64,000 nucleotides of DNA from Acinetobacter sp. CFCC 10889 (GTDB lineage: Bacteria; Pseudomonadota; Gammaproteobacteria; Pseudomonadales; Moraxellaceae), in assembly GCF_003268395.1 (NCBI RefSeq), contig NZ_LQXQ01000011.1, positions 33,066-97,065 of the forward strand, written 5' to 3'. Below, piece after piece: positions 21,651 through 31,175 of this stretch. Every line of letters begins with the position of its first letter. Position 1 is the stretch's first letter. The notes under the pieces are model-generated. The model was not told the origin of the DNA. It saw nothing but the letters and a program-made list of their open reading frames with translations, and made no database searches. A program made the translations under genes and the position numbers.

Positions 21651-23060
21651 ATGAAACCCGTAATTGCGCTCATTGGACGTCCGAACGTCGGAAAATCAAC
21701 GTTATTTAACCAGATTACTAAGAGTCGTGATGCACTTGTTGCAGACTTTGCTGGTCTGACGCGTGACCGTAAGTATGGTGATGCGAAATTTGAAAATAAA
21801 TCATTCATTGTTGTTGATACAGGTGGTATCGGTGAAAGTGAAGGTGGAATCGACTCATATATGGCAGAGCAGTCAAAAACTGCCATTAATGAAGCAGATA
21901 TTATTGTATTTGTCGTCGATGCACGAGCAGGTTTATTGGCATCGGACGAGCAAATCGCGCGTGAACTTCGTACTTTAGGTAAAAAAGTATATTTAGTTGC
22001 CAACAAAGTTGATGGTGTACATGCTGAGGCAGCTTTGGTTGAGTTTTTTAAACTCGGTATGGGTGAGCCATTACAAGTTGCAGCGAGTCATGGTCGTGGT
22101 GTTCAGCAAATGCTTGAAGAAGTGTTGACTGAAGTTCCTGAAGATGAAGATGAAGCAGAGCACGATAAAGCCACAGGTTTACGTTTAGCAATTATTGGTC
22201 GCCCAAATGTGGGTAAATCTACATTGGTCAATCGTTTGTTGGGCGAAGAACGTGTTGTGGCATTTGACCAACCTGGTACAACACGTGACTCGATTTATAT
22301 TCCATACGAGCGTGATGGTCGTCAATATACCTTGATTGATACCGCAGGGGTACGTCGTAAAGGTAAAGTTGATGAAATGATTGAGAAGTTTTCAATCGTA
22401 AAAACTTTACAAGCGATTAAAGATGCACACGTGATTGTTGTGGTTTTAGATGCACGTGAAGGTGTTGTTGAGCAAGATCTACATTTAATTGGTTATGCGC
22501 TTGAAGCTGGGCGTGCCATGGTAATTGCCATTAACAAATGGGACAACATGACGGAATACGATCGCAAACAATGTAAATTGGATGTGGATCGTCGCTTTGA
22601 CTTTATTCCTTGGGCAAAAGTGCATTTAATCTCAGCATTGCATGGTACAGGTGTGGGGGATATGTATCCAACAATTCATCGTGCTTATGATTCATCACAC
22701 TTAAAAGTTTCACCTGCAAAATTGACGCAGATTTTGAATGATGCAACAGAAGCGCATCAACCACCAATGTTTAGTGGTAAACGTATCAAAATGCGTTATG
22801 CGCATATGGGTGGGCAAAATCCACCAACGATTGTTATTCATGGTAATAAAGTAGACAAAACACCTGCGGACTATCGTCGTTATTTGGAAAATGTATTCCG
22901 TAAAGTCTATAAACTTGAAGGAACACCTGTTCGAATTGACTTTAAAACTTCTGAAAACCCATTTGAAGGGCGTAAGTCTCAGATGGATGAGCGGACAGCG
23001 GCACGTAAACGCCGTTATATTCAGAAATTTAAAAAAGCTGAAAAGAAATTTAAACGTTAA
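21651..23060 (+). CDS. der: Ribosome-assembly GTPase Der (EngA)
   Basis: An essential GTPase with two tandem G domains and a C-terminal KH-like domain, acting in 50S subunit maturation. Both P-loops are present ([12 protein letters not shown] near residue 8; [12 protein letters not shown] near residue 182), each with its DTGG/DTAG and NKVD/NKWD motifs. The KH-like region starts near residue 355. The 469-residue length is normal. It closes the conserved ndk-der block and is followed by a terminator. Confidence 0.97.
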   Translation: MKPVIALIGRPNVGKSTLFNQITKSRDALVADFAGLTRDRKYGDAKFENKSFIVVDTGGIGESEGGIDSYMAEQSKTAINEADIIVFVVDARAGLLASDEQIARELRTLGKKVYLVANKVDGVHAEAALVEFFKLGMGEPLQVAASHGRGVQQMLEEVLTEVPEDEDEAEHDKATGLRLAIIGRPNVGKSTLVNRLLGEERVVAFDQPGTTRDSIYIPYERDGRQYTLIDTAGVRRKGKVDEMIEKFSIVKTLQAIKDAHVIVVVLDAREGVVEQDLHLIGYALEAGRAMVIAINKWDNMTEYDRKQCKLDVDRRFDFIPWAKVHLISALHGTGVGDMYPTIHRAYDSSHLKVSPAKLTQILNDATEAHQPPMFSGKRIKMRYAHMGGQNPPTIVIHGNKVDKTPADYRRYLENVFRKVYKLEGTPVRIDFKTSENPFEGRKSQMDERTAARKRRYIQKFKKAEKKFKR

Positions 23061-23091
23061 TTTCTATACCGTATTTGAGGTAAATGTAAGA

Positions 23092-23117
23092 AACCCAAAG
23101 TTAGCTTTGGGTTTTTT
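23092..23117 (+). terminator. Intrinsic terminator after der
   Basis: AACCCAAAG (23092-23100), TTAG loop, CTTTGGGTT (23105-23113), then Ts. It separates the housekeeping block from the pigment cluster. Confidence 0.85.
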
Positions 23118-23171
23118 GTTCGATCGTTGCAGATTTAATGAAAAAAATACAAAAAACAAGTTGATTTCTTC

Positions 23172-23200
23172 TAAGTATTTTTAATGGGCGGTGATATAAT
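23172..23200 (+). promoter_or_regulatory. Candidate promoter of the aryl polyene cluster
   Basis: TATAAT at 23195-23200 is preceded by TG one base away (an extended -10 TGATATAAT); the -35 position (about 23172-23177, TAAGTA) is weak. It lies 62 bp before the first cluster gene and after the der terminator. Promoters read by extended -10 elements tolerate poor -35 boxes. Confidence 0.5.
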
Positions 23201-23262
23201 CAGCCCGCAATGTAGGGGTTGCAAACAAATATAATAGTAATGCTGCAGGTAGATGATTCAAT

Positions 23263-23889
23263 ATGATTCAACTGAATATCTCACAACTTAAATATAGTTG
23301 TGCGGGTGAGAGCGTTCCTGCACTTGAGCATATTCCTGCGATGCAGCGCAGACGATTATCTTCAATTGCAAAATTAGCTTTAAATAGTGCCATTGAGTGT
23401 TTACAGCAAAATCGAGTAGATTATATTGTTTGGGCATCGCAATACGGTGATGAACACAAAACCTATAAAATATTAGAAGACGTACTGCAAGGTTTAACAC
23501 CATCGCCAACACAGTTTTCAACTTCTGTACATAATGCGATAGCGGGTTTGTACTCGATTTTATGCCAAGATGCGACACCCTCGACCAGTGTGTGTACAAG
23601 TTGGTCTGAAGCTGTAGTTGAAGCTTATGCGTATTTAAAAACCATGTGCCCACAAGGTCGTGCAATGGTGGTGTATTATGATGAAGCTTTACCTGATTTG
23701 TATATAGAACATCAAATTTTTCAAGGTTTTGCACTCGCAGCAGTGTTTGATTTAACCGATGTAAATGTGCAGTTAAATGAATGTGGTTTGATACAAGTTG
23801 AGCCTAAGTACTTAGATGCACAGCATTTTTATAATTTTTGGATAGATCCATTGCAACTGTATTGTGATGCTTGGTCAAGATGTAAATGA
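23263..23889 (+). CDS. Ketosynthase-like N-domain protein (APE chain-length-factor type)
   Basis: A 208-residue protein of the 'beta-ketoacyl synthase-like, N-terminal' family (ketoacyl-synt_2), the first gene of the aryl polyene cluster. It covers only about half of a ketosynthase. SVHNAIAGLYSIL is the recognisable core where a true ketosynthase would carry its nucleophilic cysteine motif; a complete Cys-His-His triad is not present. In characterised APE systems the equivalent protein pairs with a real ketosynthase as a chain-length factor. The ATG has GCAGGTAG upstream. The stop overlaps the next gene (ATGATG). Confidence 0.82.
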   Translation: MIQLNISQLKYSCAGESVPALEHIPAMQRRRLSSIAKLALNSAIECLQQNRVDYIVWASQYGDEHKTYKILEDVLQGLTPSPTQFSTSVHNAIAGLYSILCQDATPSTSVCTSWSEAVVEAYAYLKTMCPQGRAMVVYYDEALPDLYIEHQIFQGFALAAVFDLTDVNVQLNECGLIQVEPKYLDAQHFYNFWIDPLQLYCDAWSRCK

Positions 23890-24692
23890 TGAAACAAATT
23901 CGTAAAAAAATAAACTACGCTTGGCGTGTAGGTGCAACTGGTTTTAGTTTTGCTAGTTTTGGCTTGGGTGGCGTTGCGATTGGTGGCATTATTGCACCTT
24001 TGGTCAATTTATCGAGTAAAGATCCAAATACTAGGCAAAATCGTGCACAGCAAGTCATTCGGCATAGTTTTAAAGGTTTTACTGAAATGATGGTGAAACT
24101 GGGAATTATGACTTATGAGATTGAAGGCTTAGACAAACTACAGCACAGTCGTCAGGAATTGGTGATTGCCAATCATCCAACCTTAGTCGATGTTGTGGTG
24201 TTGATTGGACTGATGGAAAAAGCCAATTGTGTGGTGAAAGAAGCATTATGGTCGAATCCCTTTACCAAAGGTCCTGTACGTTCAGCAGGCTATATTTTAA
24301 ATGCAGGTTCAGAACAGTTTATTCATGATTGTGTGGCACGCTTACAAGAAGATCAAGCCGCTTCGTTGCTCATTTTTCCTGAGGGAACACGGACAGCAAA
24401 AGGTGAAATGTTAAATGAATTTCAACGTGGTGCAGCGAATATTGCATTACGTGCCAATGTACCTATTCGCCCGATTTTAATTCGATGTACGCCATCGACA
24501 TTAACCAAAAATGAAAAATGGTATCATGTTCCATCCGAGCCATTTCATATCCAAATCAAAGTTTTGGATGCAATTCATATTGACGAAGTACTTGAAGATA
24601 CGCAAGTTTCTCCAAAGCAAGTTCGTCAATTAAACCAGAAACTTCAACAATTTTTTAATCAAGAGTTATCCAACAATGAGCAATCTTGCTGA
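23886..24692 (+). CDS. 1-acyl-glycerol-3-phosphate acyltransferase-like protein (APE cluster)
   Basis: A membrane-associated PlsC-type acyltransferase. The catalytic H-x4-D motif is NHPTLVD (residues about 97-103) and the substrate motif FPEGTRT follows. An N-terminal hydrophobic segment (about residues 15-38, rich in Gly/Ala/Phe) anchors it. In the cluster it would help form the lipid part of the aryl polyene lipid. It overlaps both neighbours by a few bases, so it belongs to the same transcript. Confidence 0.88.
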   Translation: MMKQIRKKINYAWRVGATGFSFASFGLGGVAIGGIIAPLVNLSSKDPNTRQNRAQQVIRHSFKGFTEMMVKLGIMTYEIEGLDKLQHSRQELVIANHPTLVDVVVLIGLMEKANCVVKEALWSNPFTKGPVRSAGYILNAGSEQFIHDCVARLQEDQAASLLIFPEGTRTAKGEMLNEFQRGAANIALRANVPIRPILIRCTPSTLTKNEKWYHVPSEPFHIQIKVLDAIHIDEVLEDTQVSPKQVRQLNQKLQQFFNQELSNNEQSC

Positions 24693-24936
24693 TGAATTAA
24701 AACAAATGATTATTGATGTACTTGCACTAGAGGACATCAGCATAGATGATATCGACACCGAAGCACCTTTGTTTGGGGATGGCTTAGGCTTAGATTCCAT
24801 TGATGCATTAGAATTGGGTTTAGCGTTAAAAAAACGCTATAACATCCATTTAAATGCAGAGTCTGCTGATACTAAGCAGCACTTTAAATCGATTCAAAGC
24901 TTAGTTGCTTTGGTTGAAAGCCAACAAAAAGCATAA
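24676..24936 (+). CDS. Acyl carrier protein 1 (APE cluster)
   Basis: An 86-residue acidic carrier protein. The phosphopantetheine site is the serine in GLDSIDALEL. It overlaps the acyltransferase by 17 bp. One of two adjacent carriers; in studied aryl polyene pathways the two have different jobs (starter loading versus elongation), but which is which cannot be read from the sequence. Confidence 0.93.
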   Translation: MSNLADELKQMIIDVLALEDISIDDIDTEAPLFGDGLGLDSIDALELGLALKKRYNIHLNAESADTKQHFKSIQSLVALVESQQKA

Positions 24937-24945
24937 GAGGTTAAG

Positions 24946-25194
24946 ATGTTAACGCAAGAACAAATTTTAGAAAAACTGCGCGAGTGGATGGAAGAGTTAT
25001 TTGAGATTGAACCTGAAAATATTCAGTTGGATTCAAACTTATATTCTGATCTAGATGTGGACAGCATTGATGCGATTGATTTGGTCGTGAAAATTAAAGA
25101 ATTAACGGGTAAACAAGTACAACCTGAAGATTTTAAAAATGTCCGCACCATTCAAGATGTGGTGACAGTCATTCAAAATATGTCCGCTGAATGA
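24946..25194 (+). CDS. Acyl carrier protein 2 (APE cluster)
   Basis: An 82-residue acidic carrier protein with the attachment serine in DVDSIDAIDL. It has an AAGAGG ribosome-binding site 9 bp after the first carrier gene, and its stop overlaps the next start (ATGA). The sequence differs clearly from the first carrier, so the pair is not a recent duplication. Confidence 0.93.
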   Translation: MLTQEQILEKLREWMEELFEIEPENIQLDSNLYSDLDVDSIDAIDLVVKIKELTGKQVQPEDFKNVRTIQDVVTVIQNMSAE

Positions 25195-25772
25195 AAAATA
25201 TTTTGAAAGGGATTGTGGTCATTCTCATGGTCGCATATCCCTTTTTAGTAGGGTGGGGGTTATCCCAAGGACAATTCGTTTGGGTCAGTGCGATTTTGAT
25301 TGGGCTTGGCATTATTCGATTGTTTAGTAAAGGTAATCAGTTGCTTTTACCACTCACATGGTTTGCTATCCTTTGTGGTGGGTTGAGTTTATTACTCAAA
25401 GATCATGCTTGGTTGAAAATGTATCCAGTCTTTATGAGTGTGGGTGCAGGCATTATTTTTGCGTCAACCTTGATCAAACCACCCTCGATGATTGAACGTT
25501 TTGCGCGTTTGGTGGAGCCAGATTTACCCGAATCAGGGGTAATTTGGACGAGAAAAGTCACCATTGTTTGGTGCATTTTTTTTGTATGTAATGCTGCCAT
25601 TGCTTTATATACAGTGCTTTTTGTACCTATGAAAATTTGGGTAATTTACAATGGTTTTATTTCCTATATTTTGATGGGAATTTTATTCTTAGGCGAATTT
25701 ATTTTGCGTAAACGCCATCAACGTTTAAATCAGCAGCAATTGGCTGAGTTAGATGACCAAAAGAAAGAGTGA
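25191..25772 (+). CDS. Multi-pass membrane protein of the APE cluster
   Basis: A 193-residue integral membrane protein with about five hydrophobic segments and a charged, Gln-rich C-terminal tail. It matches in size and position the conserved COG4648-like membrane protein of aryl polyene clusters, whose exact role is undetermined. It is translationally coupled to the second carrier and is followed 6 bp later by the ligase gene. Confidence 0.8.
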   Translation: MKNILKGIVVILMVAYPFLVGWGLSQGQFVWVSAILIGLGIIRLFSKGNQLLLPLTWFAILCGGLSLLLKDHAWLKMYPVFMSVGAGIIFASTLIKPPSMIERFARLVEPDLPESGVIWTRKVTIVWCIFFVCNAAIALYTVLFVPMKIWVIYNGFISYILMGILFLGEFILRKRHQRLNQQQLAELDDQKKE

Positions 25773-25778
25773 TTTAAA

Positions 25779-27512
25779 ATGTTGTTGTGTCATTTTCAAA
25801 CGCATATCCAATCATTGAACACTTTATGTATTCAAGAGGATTTAAGCCAAATCAGTTTTAGTGATTTTTGGCAAGTGGTCTGTCAGCAAGCCAGTGCGAT
25901 CCAACATTTAGATGCAGAACAATATGCACTTTGGGAAAATGACAGCTATACATTTTTGGTCTTATTTTTTGCAGCATTGTTGGCAAATAAGCAAGTAATC
26001 CTTGCACCAAATCGAGTTAAAGATTTGGAGTTGGAGTTGGCAGCGCAGGGGATTTATTTTCTAAGTTATCAGCCGGTTTTAGCATCTGCTAACGATTTTA
26101 CAAGTTTTGCTCCTGAACAACTTATTTTAGACGATGCATTTCTTACACAAGCACAGGTCTATTTTTATACCTCAGGTTCAACAGGGCAGCCGAAAAAAAT
26201 TCCAAGAACATTGCGCCAATTGTTGAATGAGGTACAAGGTCTAGATCAAAGTTTTGATTTAGGTCGTGATAGCATTGCGATCGCAACCGTTAGTCATCAG
26301 CATATTTATGGTTTATTATTCAAACTGTTATTGCCTTTGGCGAGTGGACGTAGTTTTTATACAATGCAATTGGCATTTCCTGAAGATGTTGTGGCAGCAC
26401 AACGAAAATTAAAACAGTTAGAACAAGAAAATTATGTGATCTCAAGCCCTGCTTTACTCAAGCGTTGGACAAGTGATGTAGTATTGGAAAATTGCCAATA
26501 TGTGTATTCTTCAGGTGGAAAACTGGAATCAGGTGTACGTCCTTTTTTAAATCGTCCGATTGTTGAAGTGCTTGGAAGTTCTGAGACAGGTGGGATTGCA
26601 CATCGTCAACAAGATGATGCATTGTGGACGCCTTTTGCCAATGTGGAAATACAGGTGACAGAACAAGAAGAATTGGGCGTGAAAACCAACCATGCTTTTA
26701 GTGATGATTGGATTTTTACAGGTGATCGTGCACATGCTGTAGATGGAACACAGACACAATCGGCTTTTCAGTTATTGGGACGTTTAGATCGTATTGTAAA
26801 ATTAGAAGAAAAACGTTTAAGTTTGGATGCGATTGAGCAGAAAATCTTAACTTTAGATGATGTTGTGGAATGTCATACTTTATTGATTGAAAAGCAGCAT
26901 CGACAAATCTTGGCATGTGTTGCGGTTTTATCTGATCAGGCAAGACAGATGTTAGCACAAGGTAATAAAGCGCATTTTGTTGCTCAACTAAAGCAGCAAC
27001 TTACTGATAAATTGGAAAGTATCGCAATACCAAGACAATGGCGATTTCTGTCACAATTACCACGTAATACACAATCGAAACTGAATAAACACGCGATGCA
27101 AGCCTTATTTCAACCACAGTTCAGTCCTGTGGTTTTACAACAACAGTATAAGAATGAACAAGCTCAATTTCAGTTAGAGTTTCCACCAGAGTTAGCCTGT
27201 TTTAATGGGCATTTTCCAAGCTATCCGATTTATCCTGGTGTAGGACAGATTGGTTTTATTCAGCAGTTTGCAAAGCAAGTGTGGGCAGACTTGTCATGGT
27301 GTAATGGTTATGAGCAGCTTAAATTCCAAGATTTGATAAAACCATTTGCAGTGGTTGAACTCATTTTAGTACGTAAGCAACATAAAGTGCATTTTGAAAT
27401 GCGCTCAGAACAGCATGTTTTGGCATCAGGACGTTTATTGTTTGTGCTTGAAACAGTACAAGATCATTGCAATATTTCTGTCGTCACAGGAGTTGAACAT
27501 GTCGAATTATAG
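25779..27512 (+). CDS. Fused acyl-ACP/CoA ligase and hot-dog dehydratase (APE cluster)
   Basis: Two enzymes appear in one 577-residue chain. Residues about 1-440 are an adenylate-forming ligase: phosphate-binding motif YTSGSTGQPKK, acyl-pocket GSSETGGIAHR, and ADP-binding TGDRAH plus GRLDRIVKLEEKRL. Residues about 465-577 form a hot-dog fold of the FabA/ApeI dehydratase type (FNGHFPSYPIYPGVGQIGF). The likely role is to activate the aromatic starter acid and load it onto a carrier, while the dehydratase acts during elongation. In the E. coli-type cluster these functions are, as I recall, separate genes. Its end overlaps the next gene by 14 bp. Confidence 0.87.
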   Translation: MLLCHFQTHIQSLNTLCIQEDLSQISFSDFWQVVCQQASAIQHLDAEQYALWENDSYTFLVLFFAALLANKQVILAPNRVKDLELELAAQGIYFLSYQPVLASANDFTSFAPEQLILDDAFLTQAQVYFYTSGSTGQPKKIPRTLRQLLNEVQGLDQSFDLGRDSIAIATVSHQHIYGLLFKLLLPLASGRSFYTMQLAFPEDVVAAQRKLKQLEQENYVISSPALLKRWTSDVVLENCQYVYSSGGKLESGVRPFLNRPIVEVLGSSETGGIAHRQQDDALWTPFANVEIQVTEQEELGVKTNHAFSDDWIFTGDRAHAVDGTQTQSAFQLLGRLDRIVKLEEKRLSLDAIEQKILTLDDVVECHTLLIEKQHRQILACVAVLSDQARQMLAQGNKAHFVAQLKQQLTDKLESIAIPRQWRFLSQLPRNTQSKLNKHAMQALFQPQFSPVVLQQQYKNEQAQFQLEFPPELACFNGHFPSYPIYPGVGQIGFIQQFAKQVWADLSWCNGYEQLKFQDLIKPFAVVELILVRKQHKVHFEMRSEQHVLASGRLLFVLETVQDHCNISVVTGVEHVEL

Positions 27513-28248
27513 TTTTGTGATCCCTGTTTATAATCATCCACATTATATTCAGGCTTTGCTTGAGCATTTAAATGATTTTGCTTTGCCAATGATCGTGGTG
27601 AATGATGGCAGTGATGTTGAATGCACACAACTTTTGCGTACTTTAGACGAACAGTTTGAGCATGTTGTTTTAGTTGAGCATGAGATCAATCAAGGCAAAG
27701 GGCAGGCTGTTATGACAGGTTTGCAAAAAGCCTTGGATTTGGGTTTGAGTCATGCATTACAAATTGATTCAGATGGGCAGCATGACTGGAATGATATCGC
27801 CAAGTTTTTAGATATGTCTCAGCAGCATCCAAAAGCGATGGTCATTGGGCAACCGATTTTTGATGACACTGTGCCTAAAGGACGTTTATATGGACGTTAT
27901 GCTACGCATATTTGGGTGTGGATTAATAGTTTGTCTTTTGAGATTAAGGACAGTATGTGTGGTTTTCGTGTCTACCCGTTAGCAGCGACAATTCCAATTT
28001 TAAATACTGCAAAATTTCAATCACGTATGGGCTTTGATAGTGAAATATTGGTACGTTTAAAATGGGAGAATGTTCCTTTTGTAAATGTGCCAACTAAAGT
28101 GATTTATCCTGAGCAAGGCATTTCACATTTTGATGTTTGGCGAGATAATCTTGGACTCACTAAAGCACATTCCCGTTTATTTGCAGGTATGTTGCTGCGT
28201 TTACCCAAACTACTGAAAAATAAATATAAAGGTTCGACTGATGTCTGA
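27499..28248 (+). CDS. GT2-family glycosyltransferase (APE cluster)
   Basis: A GT-A fold transferase of family 2, dolichol-phosphate-mannose-synthase-like (YSFVIPVYNH at the start, IVVNDGSD, then LQIDSDGQHD as the DxD-type metal motif). ATG 27499 with AGGAG at 27488-27492 is chosen; the frame is open further upstream only because it overlaps the ligase gene. It probably adds a sugar to the lipid anchor of the polyene. It overlaps the next acyltransferase by 8 bp. Confidence 0.88.
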   Translation: MSNYSFVIPVYNHPHYIQALLEHLNDFALPMIVVNDGSDVECTQLLRTLDEQFEHVVLVEHEINQGKGQAVMTGLQKALDLGLSHALQIDSDGQHDWNDIAKFLDMSQQHPKAMVIGQPIFDDTVPKGRLYGRYATHIWVWINSLSFEIKDSMCGFRVYPLAATIPILNTAKFQSRMGFDSEILVRLKWENVPFVNVPTKVIYPEQGISHFDVWRDNLGLTKAHSRLFAGMLLRLPKLLKNKYKGSTDV

Positions 28249-29167
28249 CACAGGTTCACCACGTTGGAGTGATCTCAAAGAAAAAGGTGGAACATTGCCT
28301 TTGATGTTGATGTTGTGGTTTTACCGTTTAGGCGGTCGCTTCTTATGTCGGATTGTTTTGTATTTTGTCATTATGTGGTATTGGCTATTTTCCAAAATCG
28401 CCAAACAAGCATCTTTAGAATATTTGAGTAAATTACACCAATTTGCAGGTGAACAATCACCTTTTTCACAAACACCAACCCTTGCCAATAGTTATACGCA
28501 TTTGATGCAATTTGGTGAATGTATTTTAGATAAAATCGAAGGTTGGTTAGGGCATATTCCAGATCAAAAGCTTAATTTGCATGGGCATGAAGTTTTTCGT
28601 GAACATTACCAGAAAGGTGCAATTATTGTGGTTTCGCACTTTGGTAATACAGAACTTTTGCGTGCCATAAAATCTGAACATGCACAAAAAATTAATGTCT
28701 TGGTCTATCAAAAACATGCCACTAAATTTAATGATTTTATTAAAAAATTAAATAGTAAAGCTGATATCCAACTGATTTCTGTGGACGAGTTAGGGATAGA
28801 TACAGCATTGCTGTTACAAGATAAAGTTGATCAAGGTGAGTGGGTAGTCATTGCTGCTGACCGTGTACCTGTACAGTCTGATCGTGTGCAAAGTGTACAG
28901 TTTTTGGGTGAAGAAGCGTACTGGCCACAAGGTGGATGGATTTTAGCTAATTTATTGAAAGTGCCGTTATTGGCAGTATTTTGTTATCGACAACAAGATC
29001 GGTTTGATGTGCATATTCATTTGTTGGCTGAAAAAATGGAATTACCACGTCGTGAACGTGCCACTGCAATGCATGACATTACCCGTAGATATGTACAGTT
29101 GTTAGAACAACATTGTATACGTGCACCTTATCAATGGTTTAATTTTTATCATTTTTGGAATAAGTAA
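28241..29167 (+). CDS. LpxL/HtrB-like lipid acyltransferase (APE cluster)
   Basis: A 308-residue membrane-bound acyltransferase of the lipid A late-acyltransferase fold. The catalytic H-x4-E is SHFGNTELL (residues about 127-132), and an N-terminal membrane helix (IVLYFVIMWYWLFS) is present. In aryl polyene clusters this enzyme is expected to help join polyene and lipid rather than build lipid A. It is in the same overlapping transcript. Confidence 0.88.
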   Translation: MSDTGSPRWSDLKEKGGTLPLMLMLWFYRLGGRFLCRIVLYFVIMWYWLFSKIAKQASLEYLSKLHQFAGEQSPFSQTPTLANSYTHLMQFGECILDKIEGWLGHIPDQKLNLHGHEVFREHYQKGAIIVVSHFGNTELLRAIKSEHAQKINVLVYQKHATKFNDFIKKLNSKADIQLISVDELGIDTALLLQDKVDQGEWVVIAADRVPVQSDRVQSVQFLGEEAYWPQGGWILANLLKVPLLAVFCYRQQDRFDVHIHLLAEKMELPRRERATAMHDITRRYVQLLEQHCIRAPYQWFNFYHFWNK

Positions 29168-29182
29168 TTGGAAAATAACAAC

Positions 29183-30730
29183 ATGCAAGTTTTAGTGGTT
29201 GGGGAACAAGCGTTAACGATCGAACAAATTGTAGCTGTAGCACAAAATTGTTGTCGTGTGGCATTACCTGAAACGGCAGAATGGCGTCAGTTGATTCAAC
29301 GTGGTGCAGATTTTCTGGATCAGTTGTTAGCAGAAGAAGGTGTGATTTATGGTGTAACCACAGGTTATGGTGATTCATGCCTTGTGGAAATTCCACCACA
29401 TCAAGTACATGAGCTACCTTTGCATTTATCACGCTTTCATGGTTGTGGTTTAGGGCAAAACCTTGATTTGATCACTGCACGTGCAGTAGTTGTCACCCGT
29501 TTATGTTCTTTGGCACGGGGTTATTCAGGTGTGTCATTGGCATTGCTTGAGCGTTTGGTTTGGATGCTGAATGAAAATATCATTCCTGTGATTCCATCGG
29601 AAGGTTCTGTGGGGGCAAGTGGTGATTTAACGCCATTGTCTTATATTGCTGGGGCATTGGTCGGTGAACGTGACGTGTATTTACAGTCACAAGAAAAAAT
29701 TGTTCCAATCGCACAAGTTTATGCTGAACAGAACATTGAGGCTTTGGTGTTGCGTCCGAAAGAAGGTTTGGCACTGATGAATGGCACAGCAGTGATGACA
29801 GCAATTGCTTGTTTGAACTATAAAAAAGCTGAACAAATTTCTTTGACCAGTACTTTGGTGACAGCACTGAATGTTTTGGCTTTGGAGGGTAATCCAAGTC
29901 ATTTTGATGAAGTTTTATTTGCACAAAAACCACATCAAGGGCAACAACAGATTGCAGCACAGTTGCGGGCTTGGTTAAACAGTGAGGTACAAACTGAACA
30001 TCAAAGTCCACGCCTACAAGACCGTTATTCATTGCGTTGTGCGCCACATGTCATCGGTGTATTTGAAGATTCAAAAGTTTGGTTACGTCAGTTTATTGAG
30101 AATGAATTGAACTCAAGTAATGACAACCCCTTGATTGATCCTGTGAATTTGCGTGTTTTACATGGTGGACACTTCTATGGTGGACACATTGCACAAGCGA
30201 TGGACAGTTTAAAGATTATGATCGCCAATATTGCAGATTTGATGGATCGTCAATTGGCGCAATTGGTCGATCATAAAATGAATCACGGTTTGCCTCGTAA
30301 TTTGACAGGTTCAAGTCTTGAGCGTTTACCATTGAATCATGGTTTTAAAGCTGTACAAATCGGGGTGTCTGCTTGGACGGCAGAAGCATTGAAACAAACC
30401 CTTGCCGCTTCAATTTTTTCACGTTCTACCGAATGTCATAACCAAGACAAAGTTAGCATGGGAACGATTGCTGCACGTGATGCGAGTCGTGTGATCTTGT
30501 TGACTGAACAAGTCATGGCAGCATTAAGTTGTGCAGCGGTGCAAGCCATTCAGCTCAAAGGTTTGTCTACCGAAATTAGCGAAGTGTTAACGCAGTTCCA
30601 ACACTGGGTGCTTGAAAGCTTCACTTTTGTAGAAGAAGATCGTCCTTTACAACAGGATTTACAGCGTTTGGTAGATCGTTTTGAACAGTTTGATTTGCTC
30701 GATGCAGATCAACAGTTGAAATGGAGCTAA
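29183..30730 (+). CDS. Aromatic amino acid ammonia-lyase (HAL/PAL/TAL family, APE cluster)
   Basis: Removes ammonia from an aromatic amino acid to give a cinnamate-type acid, the expected starter unit of the aryl polyene. The Ala-Ser-Gly triad that cyclises to the MIO prosthetic group is at residues 145-147 in GSVGASGDLTPLSY. Other family segments are ITARAVVVTR, SSNDNPLID and NQDKVSMGT. The substrate pocket reads SRFHGCGLG instead of the histidase pattern LSHAAG, consistent with a non-histidine substrate, but Tyr versus Phe cannot be settled here. ATG 29183 has GGAAAA upstream; TTG 29168 is an in-frame alternative. It follows the acyltransferase immediately. Confidence 0.9.
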   Translation: MQVLVVGEQALTIEQIVAVAQNCCRVALPETAEWRQLIQRGADFLDQLLAEEGVIYGVTTGYGDSCLVEIPPHQVHELPLHLSRFHGCGLGQNLDLITARAVVVTRLCSLARGYSGVSLALLERLVWMLNENIIPVIPSEGSVGASGDLTPLSYIAGALVGERDVYLQSQEKIVPIAQVYAEQNIEALVLRPKEGLALMNGTAVMTAIACLNYKKAEQISLTSTLVTALNVLALEGNPSHFDEVLFAQKPHQGQQQIAAQLRAWLNSEVQTEHQSPRLQDRYSLRCAPHVIGVFEDSKVWLRQFIENELNSSNDNPLIDPVNLRVLHGGHFYGGHIAQAMDSLKIMIANIADLMDRQLAQLVDHKMNHGLPRNLTGSSLERLPLNHGFKAVQIGVSAWTAEALKQTLAASIFSRSTECHNQDKVSMGTIAARDASRVILLTEQVMAALSCAAVQAIQLKGLSTEISEVLTQFQHWVLESFTFVEEDRPLQQDLQRLVDRFEQFDLLDADQQLKWS

Positions 30731-30733
30731 GTC

Positions 30734-31153
30734 ATGCATGCAGATGTGATTATTGAAATTCCATTTCATGATGTTGATACCATGAATATTGTTTGGCATG
30801 GGCATTACATCAAATACTTTGAGATTGCACGATGCAAATTGTTAGATGAGTTTCAGTATAACTATGTACAAATGAAAGAATCAGGTTATGCATGGCCTGT
30901 GATTGAAAGCTATGTACGCTATGTGCAAGGTATCGAGTTTCAACAAAAAATACGTGTACGTGCCATTTTAAAAGAATGGGAAAACCGTTTGAAAATCGAG
31001 TATCAAATTTTTGATGCAGATTCAGGTAAGCGTTTGACCAAAGGCTTTACTTCGCAAGTGGCTGTAGATATTGAGAGTCGAGAAATGTGTTTCCAATCGC
31101 CATCTGTTTTGTTTGAACGTTTAAATGCATGGTCGGCTTTTCAGCCTGCTTAG
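30734..31153 (+). CDS. 4-hydroxybenzoyl-CoA-type thioesterase (APE cluster)
   Basis: A 139-residue single hot-dog thioesterase of the YbgC/4HBT group. The signature HDVDTMNIVWHGHYIKYFE contains the catalytic Asp and substrate region. In the pathway it could release the finished polyene or clear stalled carriers. It lies 3 bp after the lyase gene. Confidence 0.88.
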   Translation: MHADVIIEIPFHDVDTMNIVWHGHYIKYFEIARCKLLDEFQYNYVQMKESGYAWPVIESYVRYVQGIEFQQKIRVRAILKEWENRLKIEYQIFDADSGKRLTKGFTSQVAVDIESREMCFQSPSVLFERLNAWSAFQPA

Positions 31154-31175
31154 CTTGAATTTAGAGGAAATAGTC

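Noticed and set aside
29580..30047. 155-codon reverse ORF inside the ammonia-lyase gene
   Set aside because: It is an antisense shadow of a gene with intact catalytic motifs; the same holds for the other long antisense frames in this window.
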